From: Candidatus Omnitrophota bacterium
GTDB taxonomy: Bacteria > Omnitrophota > Gorgyraeia > B26-G9
NCBI GenBank assembly: GCA_023136735.1
Contig: JAGLQQ010000064.1
Span: forward strand, 1-21,224
DNA length: 21,224 bases
Direction: 5' to 3'
In this document: positions 8,379 to 15,129 of the stretch, in pieces
Layout: each line of letters begins with the position of its first letter
How positions within the stretch are numbered: position 1 is the stretch's first letter
Notes under the pieces: generated by a model
What the model saw: only the letters and a program-made list of their open reading frames with translations
Database searches by the model: none
Told to the model about the DNA's origin: nothing
Program-made: the position numbers and the translations under genes

Positions 8379-8585
8379 TTAAAAGCCGCAACTCCCGGCA
8401 GAACAACTGCCGCCAAGATCACATGAACTGCTGCCACTATTACCCACGCTAAAAGCCGAGAATATTCTTTCGATGTTGTTACTTGCGCATTTTACACATT
8501 TAAGCTCTGTTTTTTCCGCGTTCACGCCGACCATTAACTCAAATTTTTCTTTACAATCTTTGCAAACATATGTATATATTGGCAT
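8379..8585 (-). CDS. FmdB-family zinc ribbon protein
   Basis: A 68-residue protein with the FmdB zinc ribbon (PF09723 type). It begins MPIYTYVCKDC, with Cys pairs at 8/11 and 30/33 forming one four-cysteine zinc site, and ends in a serine/glycine/cysteine-rich tail (SSSCDLGGSCSAGSCGF). Family members were named after a gene next to formamidase and are called regulatory, but their role is unproven. A clear Shine-Dalgarno (GAGGAG) precedes the ATG at 8585. It is 10 bases downstream of thioredoxin and belongs to the same redox operon. The tail cysteines could bind another metal or be redox-active, which I cannot judge from sequence. Confidence 0.87.
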   Translation of the reverse strand: MPIYTYVCKDCKEKFELMVGVNAEKTELKCVKCASNNIERIFSAFSVGNSGSSSCDLGGSCSAGSCGF

Positions 8586-8595
8586 AAAAATCTCC

Positions 8596-8913
8596 TCAAA
8601 TATACGGTTTGATCATTTTCTCAATACCGGGTTTCGGCAGCGCCCCCACAGTTTGCTCCAAAACTTCACCGTTCTTAAAAACCGCAAGAGTAGGAATACT
8701 CATGACATTGTATTTAACAGCCGTCTGGTTGGCTTCATCTACATTCACTTTGCATACCTTTAGCTTCCCGGCATATTCTGTGGCAATCTCTTCGACCACA
8801 GGCCCAACCATCCGGCACGGCCCGCACCAAGGAGCCCAGAAATCAACAAAAACCGGTAATTCCGATTGCAGCACTTCCTGTTCAAAATTAGCATCATTTA
8901 CTTTTACTTCCAT
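8596..8913 (-). CDS. trxA: thioredoxin
   Basis: A 105-residue cytosolic disulfide reductant. The active site WCGPC is at 29-33 (Cys30 and Cys33), in the context FVDFWAPWCGPCRMVGP. The cis-proline loop (SIPTLAVFKNG) and C-terminal helix are complete, and the length is that of classical TrxA. The Shine-Dalgarno AAAGGAGGG precedes the ATG at 8913. It lies first after the ArsR gene, followed by FmdB, OsmC, J-domain, CZB and methyltransferase genes, so it probably supplies reducing power to this group. Its own reductase is not in the window. The 142-base leader holds two hairpins (listed separately). Confidence 0.95.
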   Translation of the reverse strand: MEVKVNDANFEQEVLQSELPVFVDFWAPWCGPCRMVGPVVEEIATEYAGKLKVCKVNVDEANQTAVKYNVMSIPTLAVFKNGEVLEQTVGALPKPGIEKMIKPYI

Positions 8914-8934
8914 TTCTTTTCCCTCCTTTAATGA

Positions 8935-8950
8935 GTCCGCCTAGGCGGAC
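8935..8950. repeat. 16-bp perfect palindrome, copy 1 (GTCCGCCTAGGCGGAC)
   Basis: The sequence reads identically on both strands and lies in the leader of the thioredoxin gene, 22 bases before its ATG. An identical core occurs at 20447-20462, in the leader of the DUF5320-type gene. It can fold as a hairpin in RNA. Two identical copies in leaders suggest a dispersed repeat family or a shared control site. Confidence 0.85.
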
Positions 8951-8958
8951 GAATTAAC

Positions 8959-8979
8959 CCCCGCCGCCCTGTGGCGGGG
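8959..8979. repeat. GC-rich hairpin in the thioredoxin leader
   Basis: CCCCGCC (8959-8965) and GGCGGGG (8973-8979) form a perfect 7-bp stem around a 7-base loop, just beside the 16-bp palindrome. Neither strand has a T-tract after it, so it is not a standard terminator. It is possibly part of the same repeat family as the palindrome or an mRNA stability element. Confidence 0.5.
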
Positions 8980-9055
8980 TAAATACATTACTTTTGAATT
9001 AAACCCTCCTGTTCCGATGCTTTTAATCCCGTCCGTTTTTGAGGGATGCTCCCTT

Positions 9056-9346
9056 TTAAATTAATTTGTTCTTCTTTAAATTACTGAATATCTCCTGTAT
9101 CATCACTTCATTTTTTAAAAAATAGCATTTCATCTTACCATTTTGCCGGCTATCAACGATACCATTCAGCTTTAATATCGATAGATGCTGTGATATATTC
9201 GGCTGATTTACCTTCACCAGCTCTTTAATATCATTAACACATTTCCTTCCTGATGCCAGCTCACTAATAATCATCAATCTTGTTGGGTGCGAAAGCACTT
9301 TTAACAATGCCGCCGCCTTCACATACTTACCCTTGATTTTTACCAT
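9056..9346 (-). CDS. ArsR/SmtB-family transcriptional regulator
   Basis: A 96-residue winged-helix repressor. The N-terminal helices (LLKVLSHPTRLMIISEL) and the recognition helix (VNQPNISQHLSILKLNGIV) are typical of the family. It has two cysteines, Cys36 in RKCVNDI and Cys74 after the wing, but not the classical ELCVCDL arsenic motif, so its signal (a metal, a thiol oxidant or a persulfide) is open. I start it at the ATG at 9346, which follows AAGGAG; the longer frame beginning at 9412 would run through a strong promoter. It heads the redox cassette. A palindrome just downstream of the -10 suggests it represses itself and, by read-through, thioredoxin, OsmC and the rest. Confidence 0.85.
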   Translation of the reverse strand: MVKIKGKYVKAAALLKVLSHPTRLMIISELASGRKCVNDIKELVKVNQPNISQHLSILKLNGIVDSRQNGKMKCYFLKNEVMIQEIFSNLKKNKLI

Positions 9347-9370
9347 AAGCTCTCTCCTTTTCACATAATC

Positions 9371-9412
9371 ATATTCGAATATCTTTATATCATACAAATA
9401 AATCACTGTCAA
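9371..9412 (-). promoter_or_regulatory. sigma70-like promoter with ArsR operator palindrome
   Basis: On the - strand, a perfect -35 (TTGACA, 9412-9407) and a strong -10 (TATAAA, 9389-9384) are separated by 17 bases. Right after it lies the perfect 12-bp palindrome ATATTCGAATAT (9371-9382), positioned where a repressor would block transcription start. The promoter is a strong match; binding by the downstream ArsR protein is inferred from position. Confidence 0.7.
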
Positions 9413-9508
9413 GAATAGCCTTATTTTTTAGGATGTTTTGGCAGGCACGGCAAGTCGCATTGGCATCGCCCGTAGACAAATAATCATACAAGCGCGCGAA
9501 CTAAGCAC

Positions 9509-9868
9509 TTACCTTGTAATAAATTTTGTTATCATTCTCTTTGCGACAAAATACTTTTTAGTAAACTTTTTTGCTAATACCTCATCATAGGCTTTGCAGG
9601 AAAATATATTGATATATGCCGTGCCCCAAAAATCAGAAAAATGCCCGGTAATAGATGACGTTTCAATTAATTGTACCAATGAATACCCTTTGGTGTATTC
9701 AGCCCTTTCGCCAAAATAAGGCAGGAGAATTTTTCCATATTTTTTCATTTTAATAAGCTCACACAATTCATCAACGTACTTTTTTAATTTCGACTTGGAA
9801 GTAATAATATTTTTATCGCATTGTTCAAGATTAATTATCAATTCATACCCGAAATGTTTTCTCACCAT
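9509..9868 (-). CDS. S-adenosylmethionine decarboxylase-like (SpeD-type) protein
   Basis: A 119-residue protein that matches prokaryotic SpeD in its core. In the longer reading that starts 4 residues earlier, the key residues are Ser75 (pyruvoyl-forming), His80 and Cys95. Their spacing (+5, +20) equals that of Ser63, His68 and Cys83 in Bacillus/Thermotoga SpeD. The local sequences are LIETSSITGHFSD and YINIFSCK. Known SpeD proteins cleave themselves before this serine and use the pyruvoyl group to decarboxylate AdoMet for spermidine synthesis. The Glu directly before the serine is replaced by Thr here. I use the ATG at 9868, which follows GAGGAAG. No other polyamine gene is nearby, so the substrate could differ; some SpeD relatives are arginine or ornithine decarboxylases. 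Confidence 0.65.
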   Translation of the reverse strand: MVRKHFGYELIINLEQCDKNIITSKSKLKKYVDELCELIKMKKYGKILLPYFGERAEYTKGYSLVQLIETSSITGHFSDFWGTAYINIFSCKAYDEVLAKKFTKKYFVAKRMITKFITR

Positions 9869-9924
9869 TTTCTTCCTCATATTTTAAAACTGCTTTTAAA
9901 TATTTTATACATCTGCCGCAAGCT

Positions 9925-10305
9925 TTATGCCTGCAATAAATAATCTGCAATGGCCCGGTACAAAGTGCTTACTGCTAAAATCGTACAATGGTTATGTGAC
10001 TCAGGCAATCCCCTCAAGATATCCTTGACCTGCTTTGCGGAAATACCCAAAACATTTTCAACTTTTCTGCCTTTAGCTAAACGTGCCGTTATTTCACCAC
10101 AAGCTATTGTTGACTCGCAGCCATTTGTATAAAATTTAATATCTTGAACCCTGCCATCTTGAATATTGAGATAGAATTCCATCTCATCCCCGCAAACCCC
10201 CTTCAGAACTGCCGAGCAATCCGGCGCGTTCATTCTTCCAAAATATTGCGGATTAGCTACTAATACCTTCAGCTCTTTTGGTAAAGAACTCAAAGTGTCT
10301 TTCAT
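9925..10305 (-). CDS. NifU/IscU-like Fe-S cluster scaffold protein
   Basis: A 126-residue U-type scaffold on which [2Fe-2S] and [4Fe-4S] clusters are built before transfer. The three scaffold cysteines are Cys38 in GVCGDEMEF (with Asp40), Cys63 in TNGCESTIACGE, and Cys107 in HNHCTILAVSTL. Cys30 and Cys69 are extra. In IscU the first motif is usually GAPACGD; here PDCSAVLKGVCGD replaces it, so this is a divergent branch common in anaerobes. I use the ATG at 10305 behind AAGGAA rather than a start seven codons earlier that lacks a binding site. No IscS/NifS cysteine desulfurase is nearby. It would feed clusters to the ferredoxin-type ATPases and Mrp upstream in the same run of genes. Confidence 0.8.
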   Translation of the reverse strand: MKDTLSSLPKELKVLVANPQYFGRMNAPDCSAVLKGVCGDEMEFYLNIQDGRVQDIKFYTNGCESTIACGEITARLAKGRKVENVLGISAKQVKDILRGLPESHNHCTILAVSTLYRAIADYLLQA

Positions 10306-10400
10306 AACAATATTCCTTCCCTCCATTTACTCGCAATTAGTCCTGTCTTTTTCCTTAAAACCAATTTTCCCCTTCTATCTTCAAAAAAAACATAACATTA

Positions 10401-11114
10401 CTAAAAATCCACCGTCTCCCCTGCTTTTAGCGTGATAAAATTATCGCCGTATTCTTTACGAAAAATCATCTCCGCTTTCTTTCCGCTGCAATGAGTTGGC
10501 CCGGCTTTTTTAACTTTCATGCTCTGAAAGACATCAACGATACCTTCTATCATGATTTCATCTTCATTTTTAAGATGGAACCCGCCGAGTATCGCATAAA
10601 CTTCCTGAGGGGGAAACGCAGCCTTGACTTTTCTCAATATTTTAAGAATTCCAGGATGAGCGCATCCTGTTATTATGCTCATACCGTTTTTCGTGTTTAT
10701 AATGAGCGCCTGCTCAGGCATGTCTTTATTATTATATGTCCCGGGAATTTCTCCTGTTACAAATATGTCTTGCGCAATTGCCGAAATCTCCTTTAGTTCA
10801 ATTAAAACTCCCTGCGCTTTCTTGACCTTTTGTTTGAACTGCTCACTAAAATTGGGACAGGCATAGACCTCCATCCCCTTTCTTTTTTCCAGTAATTTCC
10901 ATAACCCTCCTGTATGGTCCCAATGGTCATGAGAAATAACCACTTTTTTTATTTTAGCAATATCGATATCCATTTTTGCCAAATTATTGAACAAATATGA
11001 GCCCTTTTCTCCCGTATCAAATAAGATCTCATTATTCACCAAGCAGGAGAAACCCCAGCCTGTTGACAAATGTTCACATACAGCCTCGCTATTAAAAATT
11101 ATTCTTACTTTCAT
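10401..11114 (-). CDS. metallo-beta-lactamase-fold hydrolase (COG1237-like)
   Basis: A 237-residue cytosolic metallohydrolase. The dinuclear metal site is visible: SHDHWDH (His62, His64, Asp66, His67), then GCAHPG, GGFHL and THCSG with the remaining His/Cys ligands. This arrangement fits COG1237, a group often annotated as dihydropterin-ribofuranosylaminobenzene phosphate synthase from methanopterin work; in a bacterium that name is not proof of function. It is preceded by the deformylase (39 bases) and followed by the U-type scaffold (95 bases), so it is the last of the densest part of the operon. No signal peptide. The substrate is unknown. Confidence 0.83.
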   Translation of the reverse strand: MKVRIIFNSEAVCEHLSTGWGFSCLVNNEILFDTGEKGSYLFNNLAKMDIDIAKIKKVVISHDHWDHTGGLWKLLEKRKGMEVYACPNFSEQFKQKVKKAQGVLIELKEISAIAQDIFVTGEIPGTYNNKDMPEQALIINTKNGMSIITGCAHPGILKILRKVKAAFPPQEVYAILGGFHLKNEDEIMIEGIVDVFQSMKVKKAGPTHCSGKKAEMIFRKEYGDNFITLKAGETVDF

Positions 11115-11153
11115 TATTGAAAAAACACTCCATCTCCAGGATATATAAATATT

Positions 11154-11645
11154 TTATATTTTAAAATTATTTAATTTGAATTTTAATTTTTCTAAAACGC
11201 TCATTGAATTAACAATAGTCCTGCCTTTTAAATGATCAATTTCATGCTGCAGGACTCTGGCCAATAAACCTTCCGTTTTTATGTGAATCACCCTGCCATG
11301 CTCATCTAAACCTTTTACAACTATTTTATATGGCCTTTTTATATTAACCATCACATTCGGTACACTCAAACAGCCTTCCTTCATGCTATCCAAACCGCTG
11401 CTATCCATAATCTTTGGATTAGCCAGCTTAATAATACGTTCTTTAACCTCAACCACAATCAGCCTCTTAGATATTCCAACCTGCGGAGCCGCCAATCCAA
11501 TTCCGTGAAAGTGTTTCATCGTAAAGAGCATTTCATCAAAAAACTTCTTTTCCTTCTCCGCGATATGTTTCACCTCTGCGCACTCTTTACGAAGAACTGC
11601 CTCAGGATACTGTTTAATTTCTAATGCCACCATATTATTCAGCAT
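11154..11645 (-). CDS. def: peptide deformylase
   Basis: A 163-residue iron or zinc metalloenzyme that removes the formyl group from new N-terminal methionine. All three motifs are intact: GIGLAAPQVG (48-57), EGCLSVP (90-96, with metal-binding Cys92) and QHEIDHL (133-139, with His134, Glu135 and His138). Its length is usual. The start lies one base after the DUF89 stop and has no Shine-Dalgarno, so translation is probably coupled. It is not beside a methionyl-tRNA formyltransferase gene, as def often is; instead it sits in the metal/cluster operon. It may be the main or a second deformylase of the cell; the window cannot tell. Confidence 0.93.
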   Translation of the reverse strand: MLNNMVALEIKQYPEAVLRKECAEVKHIAEKEKKFFDEMLFTMKHFHGIGLAAPQVGISKRLIVVEVKERIIKLANPKIMDSSGLDSMKEGCLSVPNVMVNIKRPYKIVVKGLDEHGRVIHIKTEGLLARVLQHEIDHLKGRTIVNSMSVLEKLKFKLNNFKI

Positions 11646-11646
11646 T

Positions 11647-12540
11647 TCATTTTAATCGTTTATTATTATGCAGCAAAATCAAGTCGCCTACTTTGCACTT
11701 TGCCTCTCTCGCGATAACCGGACATTTGGCCATGAATAAAAAAAATATCGGCTCCTTTCTTCCTGATAATGCTTCGAAATTCCCCTGCCCCTTACTAATG
11801 ATCATGTCCGCCTTTTTATATACTTCTAAAAACTTTTCAGAGCAAAGAGAAAGAACCGTGCCCGGAGCGTCTGAACCACTGGACATAACTTCTACTATCT
11901 TATCAATGCCGCAGACAACCGCGTCTTTTATCAAAGCGTCATTTATTACCGGTTTATCCTTAACCGCGTATATGATTTTTTTGCCCTTATATGTCTTTAA
12001 TATCTGCTCGATCAGAACACGGTCAAAAACTGTTTCTCCGGCATTATCAGCTAAATAAAGGATATTTTGCGCTTTCCGCGCCTGACTGGAAAACTCTTTA
12101 AAATTAAAAATTCCTTTTCTTTCTTGTTTAATTGTTTGATGTTCTTCTTTGAGTAATCTATCCAGCTCTTTATTCACGTCAAGATGATTTTTTGCCCCAT
12201 AATCAATAATATTCCCAAGTATAGCTATTTCGGCAGCTGTTAACAATTTGTTTCGGGAAGAGGCAACCTTGTTTTTTAATTTATCATAAATACGCAATCC
12301 CACATTATTGCTTTTTTGTTTTATCCGCGCGTACAAATCAGGATCTTTAGTATTATTTTGTAAAATTTTATTTACAACCCTGGCGATCTCAGGAGGAGAA
12401 ACAGATAATCTCAGTTGCGGCAAAGCCGCGCATAGTTCATTAATAATTTTTTTCTGTTTTTTTCCGCTAAAACCTGCCATCCGCCCTGCTTCAATAGCCT
12501 GCCTAAAAAAACAAGGAATACAATCTAAATACGTTTTCAT
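11647..12540 (-). CDS. DUF89/ARMT1-like metal-dependent phosphatase
   Basis: A 297-residue member of the DUF89 family (COG1578). It begins with the characteristic MKTYLDCIPC, with Cys7 and Cys10 as a CxxC pair, and has the central LADNAGETVFDR and KGQGNFEALSG motifs that hold the metal and phosphate. Known DUF89 proteins are metal-dependent phosphatases that clear damaged or excess sugar phosphates; the domain fused to human PANK4 acts on 4'-phosphopantetheine. It overlaps PanD by four bases (ATGA) and is followed closely by the deformylase. The PanD-DUF89 pair suggests a role near CoA synthesis or repair, which is inference. The true substrate is unknown. Confidence 0.85.
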   Translation of the reverse strand: MKTYLDCIPCFFRQAIEAGRMAGFSGKKQKKIINELCAALPQLRLSVSPPEIARVVNKILQNNTKDPDLYARIKQKSNNVGLRIYDKLKNKVASSRNKLLTAAEIAILGNIIDYGAKNHLDVNKELDRLLKEEHQTIKQERKGIFNFKEFSSQARKAQNILYLADNAGETVFDRVLIEQILKTYKGKKIIYAVKDKPVINDALIKDAVVCGIDKIVEVMSSGSDAPGTVLSLCSEKFLEVYKKADMIISKGQGNFEALSGRKEPIFFLFMAKCPVIAREAKCKVGDLILLHNNKRLK

Positions 12541-12893
12541 TGAATGATCCTGTTCTTCTCATCGACCGCGACGATCTCCGGTTTTATTCCTGAGACATCC
12601 TCACCGGAAACAAATACATAAGAAATAATACACAGCTTGTCTTTTATCTCACCTAAACGGGAAGCAGGACCATACAATGAAATGATCCCGGAGTTTTCTT
12701 CCTCCTCAATAATATAAGTCTCAAATCTCTGCCCGTTATTAAAATTTAGGACCTGGACCTTTTCCCCGGCAAGCATACCGCTCTTTACCAGTATTGCCTT
12801 ATCAATGCCTATGCTTCCTTTATAGTTTAAATTTTTGGCCGTAATTACCGCCCCCTGAATCTTTGATTTAAACATCTCTCTGAAAATTGCCAT
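12537..12893 (-). CDS. panD: aspartate 1-decarboxylase-like protein (PanD family), divergent
   Basis: A 118-residue protein with the PanD double-psi barrel. Known PanD cleaves itself at Gly24-Ser25 to make a pyruvoyl group and converts aspartate to beta-alanine for pantothenate. Here the cleavage pair is Gly26-Ser27 (NYKGSIGID), Lys11 corresponds to E. coli Lys9, and RFETY (56-60) keeps the Arg, Thr and Tyr of the active site. Two sites differ: E. coli His11 is Gln13, and the NGAAA loop is YGPAS (Asn72 becomes Tyr74). The C-terminus is a little shorter. These changes could mean altered substrate or maturation. The neighbours are a radical SAM gene and DUF89, with no other pan gene. PanD activity is likely but not certain. 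Confidence 0.72.
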   Translation of the reverse strand: MAIFREMFKSKIQGAVITAKNLNYKGSIGIDKAILVKSGMLAGEKVQVLNFNNGQRFETYIIEEEENSGIISLYGPASRLGEIKDKLCIISYVFVSGEDVSGIKPEIVAVDEKNRIIQ

Positions 12894-12896
12894 CTC

Positions 12897-13673
12897 TTAA
12901 ATCTTGCCCCTTCTTATTAGAGTATCTTTATCGCTAATCGCCTTTATATGCTTTTTTTCCGCTTTATACACCGAGACACAATGAAGACCCGTAAAGTAAC
13001 TTTCGATCTCCTTTAGCTCTACCTCAGACAATGGTTTCTCTTTACAAGGCCTCAGCGGTGTATTGATCTGCACTTCATCCGGAGAGATCTCTCTGGTGAG
13101 GCGGGCGATCATTGGCGCGGATTCTTTATTTTGAGCAACAAACATACATTGTAATGCCATCTTACCCTTAAAAGCCGACTTAAAGCTTTTTATGCCGGAA
13201 ATAATATTTTCAAGATTAATACCTTCCGCTGGACAGCTGATCTTTTTTAAAATATCCTGTGTCGGAGCATCAAGCTTAGCAACCACCAGGTCAGCATGCA
13301 TTAGGTCATCGCGCACATCCTGCCGATAAAACAAAGAAGCATTGGATATTACCGCGATTTTCTCCTTGCAAACTTTTTTCACAGCCAAGATTATCTTGCC
13401 TAAATTTTTTGCTAATGTCGGCTCTCCCGCTCCGGCAAAAGTTATATAATCTATTGTTAAAGAAGGCAATGAATTAAGCTCCTCAATAATATCCTTACAC
13501 TTGATAAAAACCCGCCGCTCATCCGTCAAAAGGCAGGTTTTGCCGATCTGGCAATAAACACAGTCAAAACTGCATACTTTTTCCCTGGTTGAAACAGGAT
13601 CTATCCCCAAAGAATATCCCAGTCTCCATGATGGCACCGGGCCATAAATATATTTATATTTTTTCCCATTCAT
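12897..13673 (-). CDS. radical SAM protein (COG0731 type)
   Basis: A 258-residue radical SAM enzyme. The cluster-binding triad is Cys34, Cys38 and Cys41 in KVCSFDCVYCQIG, preceded by the family hallmark YGPVPSWRLG and followed by FAGAGEPTLAKN, the SAM-contacting glycine motif. COG0731 proteins are related to the wybutosine enzyme TYW1 but lack its flavodoxin domain, and most have no proven reaction. It overlaps the Mrp ATPase stop/start by four bases and is three bases from PanD, so the three are surely one transcript. An Mrp-type carrier next to it could load its Fe-S cluster. The substrate is unknown. Confidence 0.88.
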   Translation of the reverse strand: MNGKKYKYIYGPVPSWRLGYSLGIDPVSTREKVCSFDCVYCQIGKTCLLTDERRVFIKCKDIIEELNSLPSLTIDYITFAGAGEPTLAKNLGKIILAVKKVCKEKIAVISNASLFYRQDVRDDLMHADLVVAKLDAPTQDILKKISCPAEGINLENIISGIKSFKSAFKGKMALQCMFVAQNKESAPMIARLTREISPDEVQINTPLRPCKEKPLSEVELKEIESYFTGLHCVSVYKAEKKHIKAISDKDTLIRRGKI

Positions 13674-14494
13674 TTTTTTATTTCTTCTACGATCTTTTCT
13701 ATTATCCCCTTCATGGACTGCACCGCTGGAGCGCCGCCATCTGAGGTGATAAACGGCGTACCTAGATCACCTTGACTGACAATTTCCGGTTGCAAAGGAA
13801 TCTTGCCCAAAAAGGAAATGTTCAAATCAACCGCAGCTTTCTTCCCGCCGCCTTCGCCGAATAATTTTATTTCCTTAGCGCAATGCGGACAAGTAAAACC
13901 GCTCATATTTTCTATAATCCCAATAAACGGAATTTTTAGTTCTTTGGCAAATAAAACACTTTTCCTCGCATCTAGTATGGCCACATCCTGAGGAGTAGTA
14001 ACAATGACCGCGCCGCTGACATCACCCATAAGCTGACAAACACTTAATGGCTCGTCGCCTGTACCGGGAGAAGAATCCACAATTAAATAATCCAGATCCC
14101 CCCAGTTCACATCCGCTAGAAATTGTTTTATAGTTATCATTTTGAGCGGACCGCGCCATATAATCGGCTGGTCTTTATCTTCCATAATAAATGCCAAGCT
14201 TACAGCTTTTAAACCGCGAAACACTTCAATCGGCTCAATGCCAAGGGCCGACTTCGTCATTCTTCTCTGTTCAACCCCAAGCATCTTAGCAATATTGGGC
14301 CCATGAATATCAACATCCAGAATCCCTACTGTGTTTCCCTGAGCGGCCAAACTGGCCGCGATATTAACAGCCACGGTTGTCTTACCAACACCGCCTTTAC
14401 CACTCATTACAACAAGTTTATGTTTTATCCTAAGCATATTTTGCTTTAAGCGTTTATCTTGCTCTATCTTTTCTATTTCATTTGTATTTTGCAT
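13670..14494 (-). CDS. Mrp/Nbp35-family Fe-S cluster carrier ATPase
   Basis: A 274-residue cytosolic P-loop ATPase of the MinD/Mrp group. The deviant Walker A is SGKGGVGKTT (31-40), the switch region reads DVDIHGPNIAKMLG, and the conserved CPHC pair (Cys202, Cys205) that bridges an Fe-S cluster between two subunits is in GFTCPHCAKE. The N-terminal DUF59 domain of many bacterial Mrp proteins is missing; the protein starts with a short charged helix instead. Known members bind and hand over [4Fe-4S] clusters. It lies 15 bases after the DUF169 gene and overlaps the radical SAM gene by four. In the ORP gene sets of sulfate reducers, a similar ATPase accompanies the two ferredoxin-type MinD proteins. 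Confidence 0.93.
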   Translation of the reverse strand: MQNTNEIEKIEQDKRLKQNMLRIKHKLVVMSGKGGVGKTTVAVNIAASLAAQGNTVGILDVDIHGPNIAKMLGVEQRRMTKSALGIEPIEVFRGLKAVSLAFIMEDKDQPIIWRGPLKMITIKQFLADVNWGDLDYLIVDSSPGTGDEPLSVCQLMGDVSGAVIVTTPQDVAILDARKSVLFAKELKIPFIGIIENMSGFTCPHCAKEIKLFGEGGGKKAAVDLNISFLGKIPLQPEIVSQGDLGTPFITSDGGAPAVQSMKGIIEKIVEEIKK

Positions 14495-14509
14495 AATAAA
14501 ATATCCTCG

Positions 14510-15118
14510 CTAATTTACAAAAATCCCGAATAATTTTCTGGGGATACCAACTGCCAAGGTCTCTCGACGCATATCCGCATAATGTCGAGAATCACTACAG
14601 CCAAAGGAAAGATTGATGTCCTGCTTTAAGTAAGTTCTTACCGCTATACCTCCGCAAATAGACATCATCGGGGATAAGGACATTTTTAAGTTTCGCCCTG
14701 TGCTGTTATAATACATCTTGATTATCTCCATAACTTCCTCGGCTGGCATATATGAAAGCACCATATCAGGAACACCTTCAGTATTTAGGCCTATATATTC
14801 AATAGTCTCTTTTAGCCCAACAGTTTGAGCAAACATTGCTTCTGAAATATTAGCTTGCCCTTTTCTCTTGCTATTGCATTTTGTCAATAGCTGATTCTTA
14901 GAACCATTATTCCAGCCAAACGCATATTGCGCACCGGCGCAGGACATGCTTTTTCTATTCAGAAGAACAGGATTAAGCAAGGCCTTATGAGTAGCCTCAC
15001 AAAATCTTATATTCCTAGCAGGCTTTATGCCTTGATGCGAAGGTTTATCTTTATAAAATTTCACTTTTATCCAATGGCTCCTAAACTTATCCGAAAAACG
15101 CCAATTAATATCGTGCAT
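14510..15118 (-). CDS. DUF169 family protein (COG2043)
   Basis: A 202-residue protein of DUF169, a family without a proven function. The family pattern is seen in RFCEATHKALL (Cys40), SMSCAGAQYAFGW (Cys60), GVPDMVLSYMPAEEVMEI and the C-terminal DMRRETLAVGIPRKLF. A cysteine-bearing MMSICGG segment lies in the second half, and a metal or cluster site is plausible but not shown. I use the ATG at 15118, which follows the excellent AAAGGAGG; the longer frame would overlap the MinD gene. It sits between the ferredoxin MinD ATPase and Mrp. DUF169 genes frequently occur near such redox and cluster genes in anaerobes, from general knowledge of the family. Confidence 0.82.
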   Translation of the reverse strand: MHDINWRFSDKFRSHWIKVKFYKDKPSHQGIKPARNIRFCEATHKALLNPVLLNRKSMSCAGAQYAFGWNNGSKNQLLTKCNSKRKGQANISEAMFAQTVGLKETIEYIGLNTEGVPDMVLSYMPAEEVMEIIKMYYNSTGRNLKMSLSPMMSICGGIAVRTYLKQDINLSFGCSDSRHYADMRRETLAVGIPRKLFGIFVN

Positions 15119-15129
15119 CTTATCCTCCT

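Noticed and set aside
9042..9054. Small hairpin AGGGA-TGC-TCCCT after the ArsR gene as a terminator
   Set aside because: The stem is only five pairs and no T-tract follows on the - strand, so read-through into thioredoxin is more likely.
10401..11114. Methanopterin biosynthesis enzyme for the COG1237 hydrolase
   Set aside because: The name rests on archaeal work; there is no methanopterin gene nearby, so only the fold and metal site are claimed.
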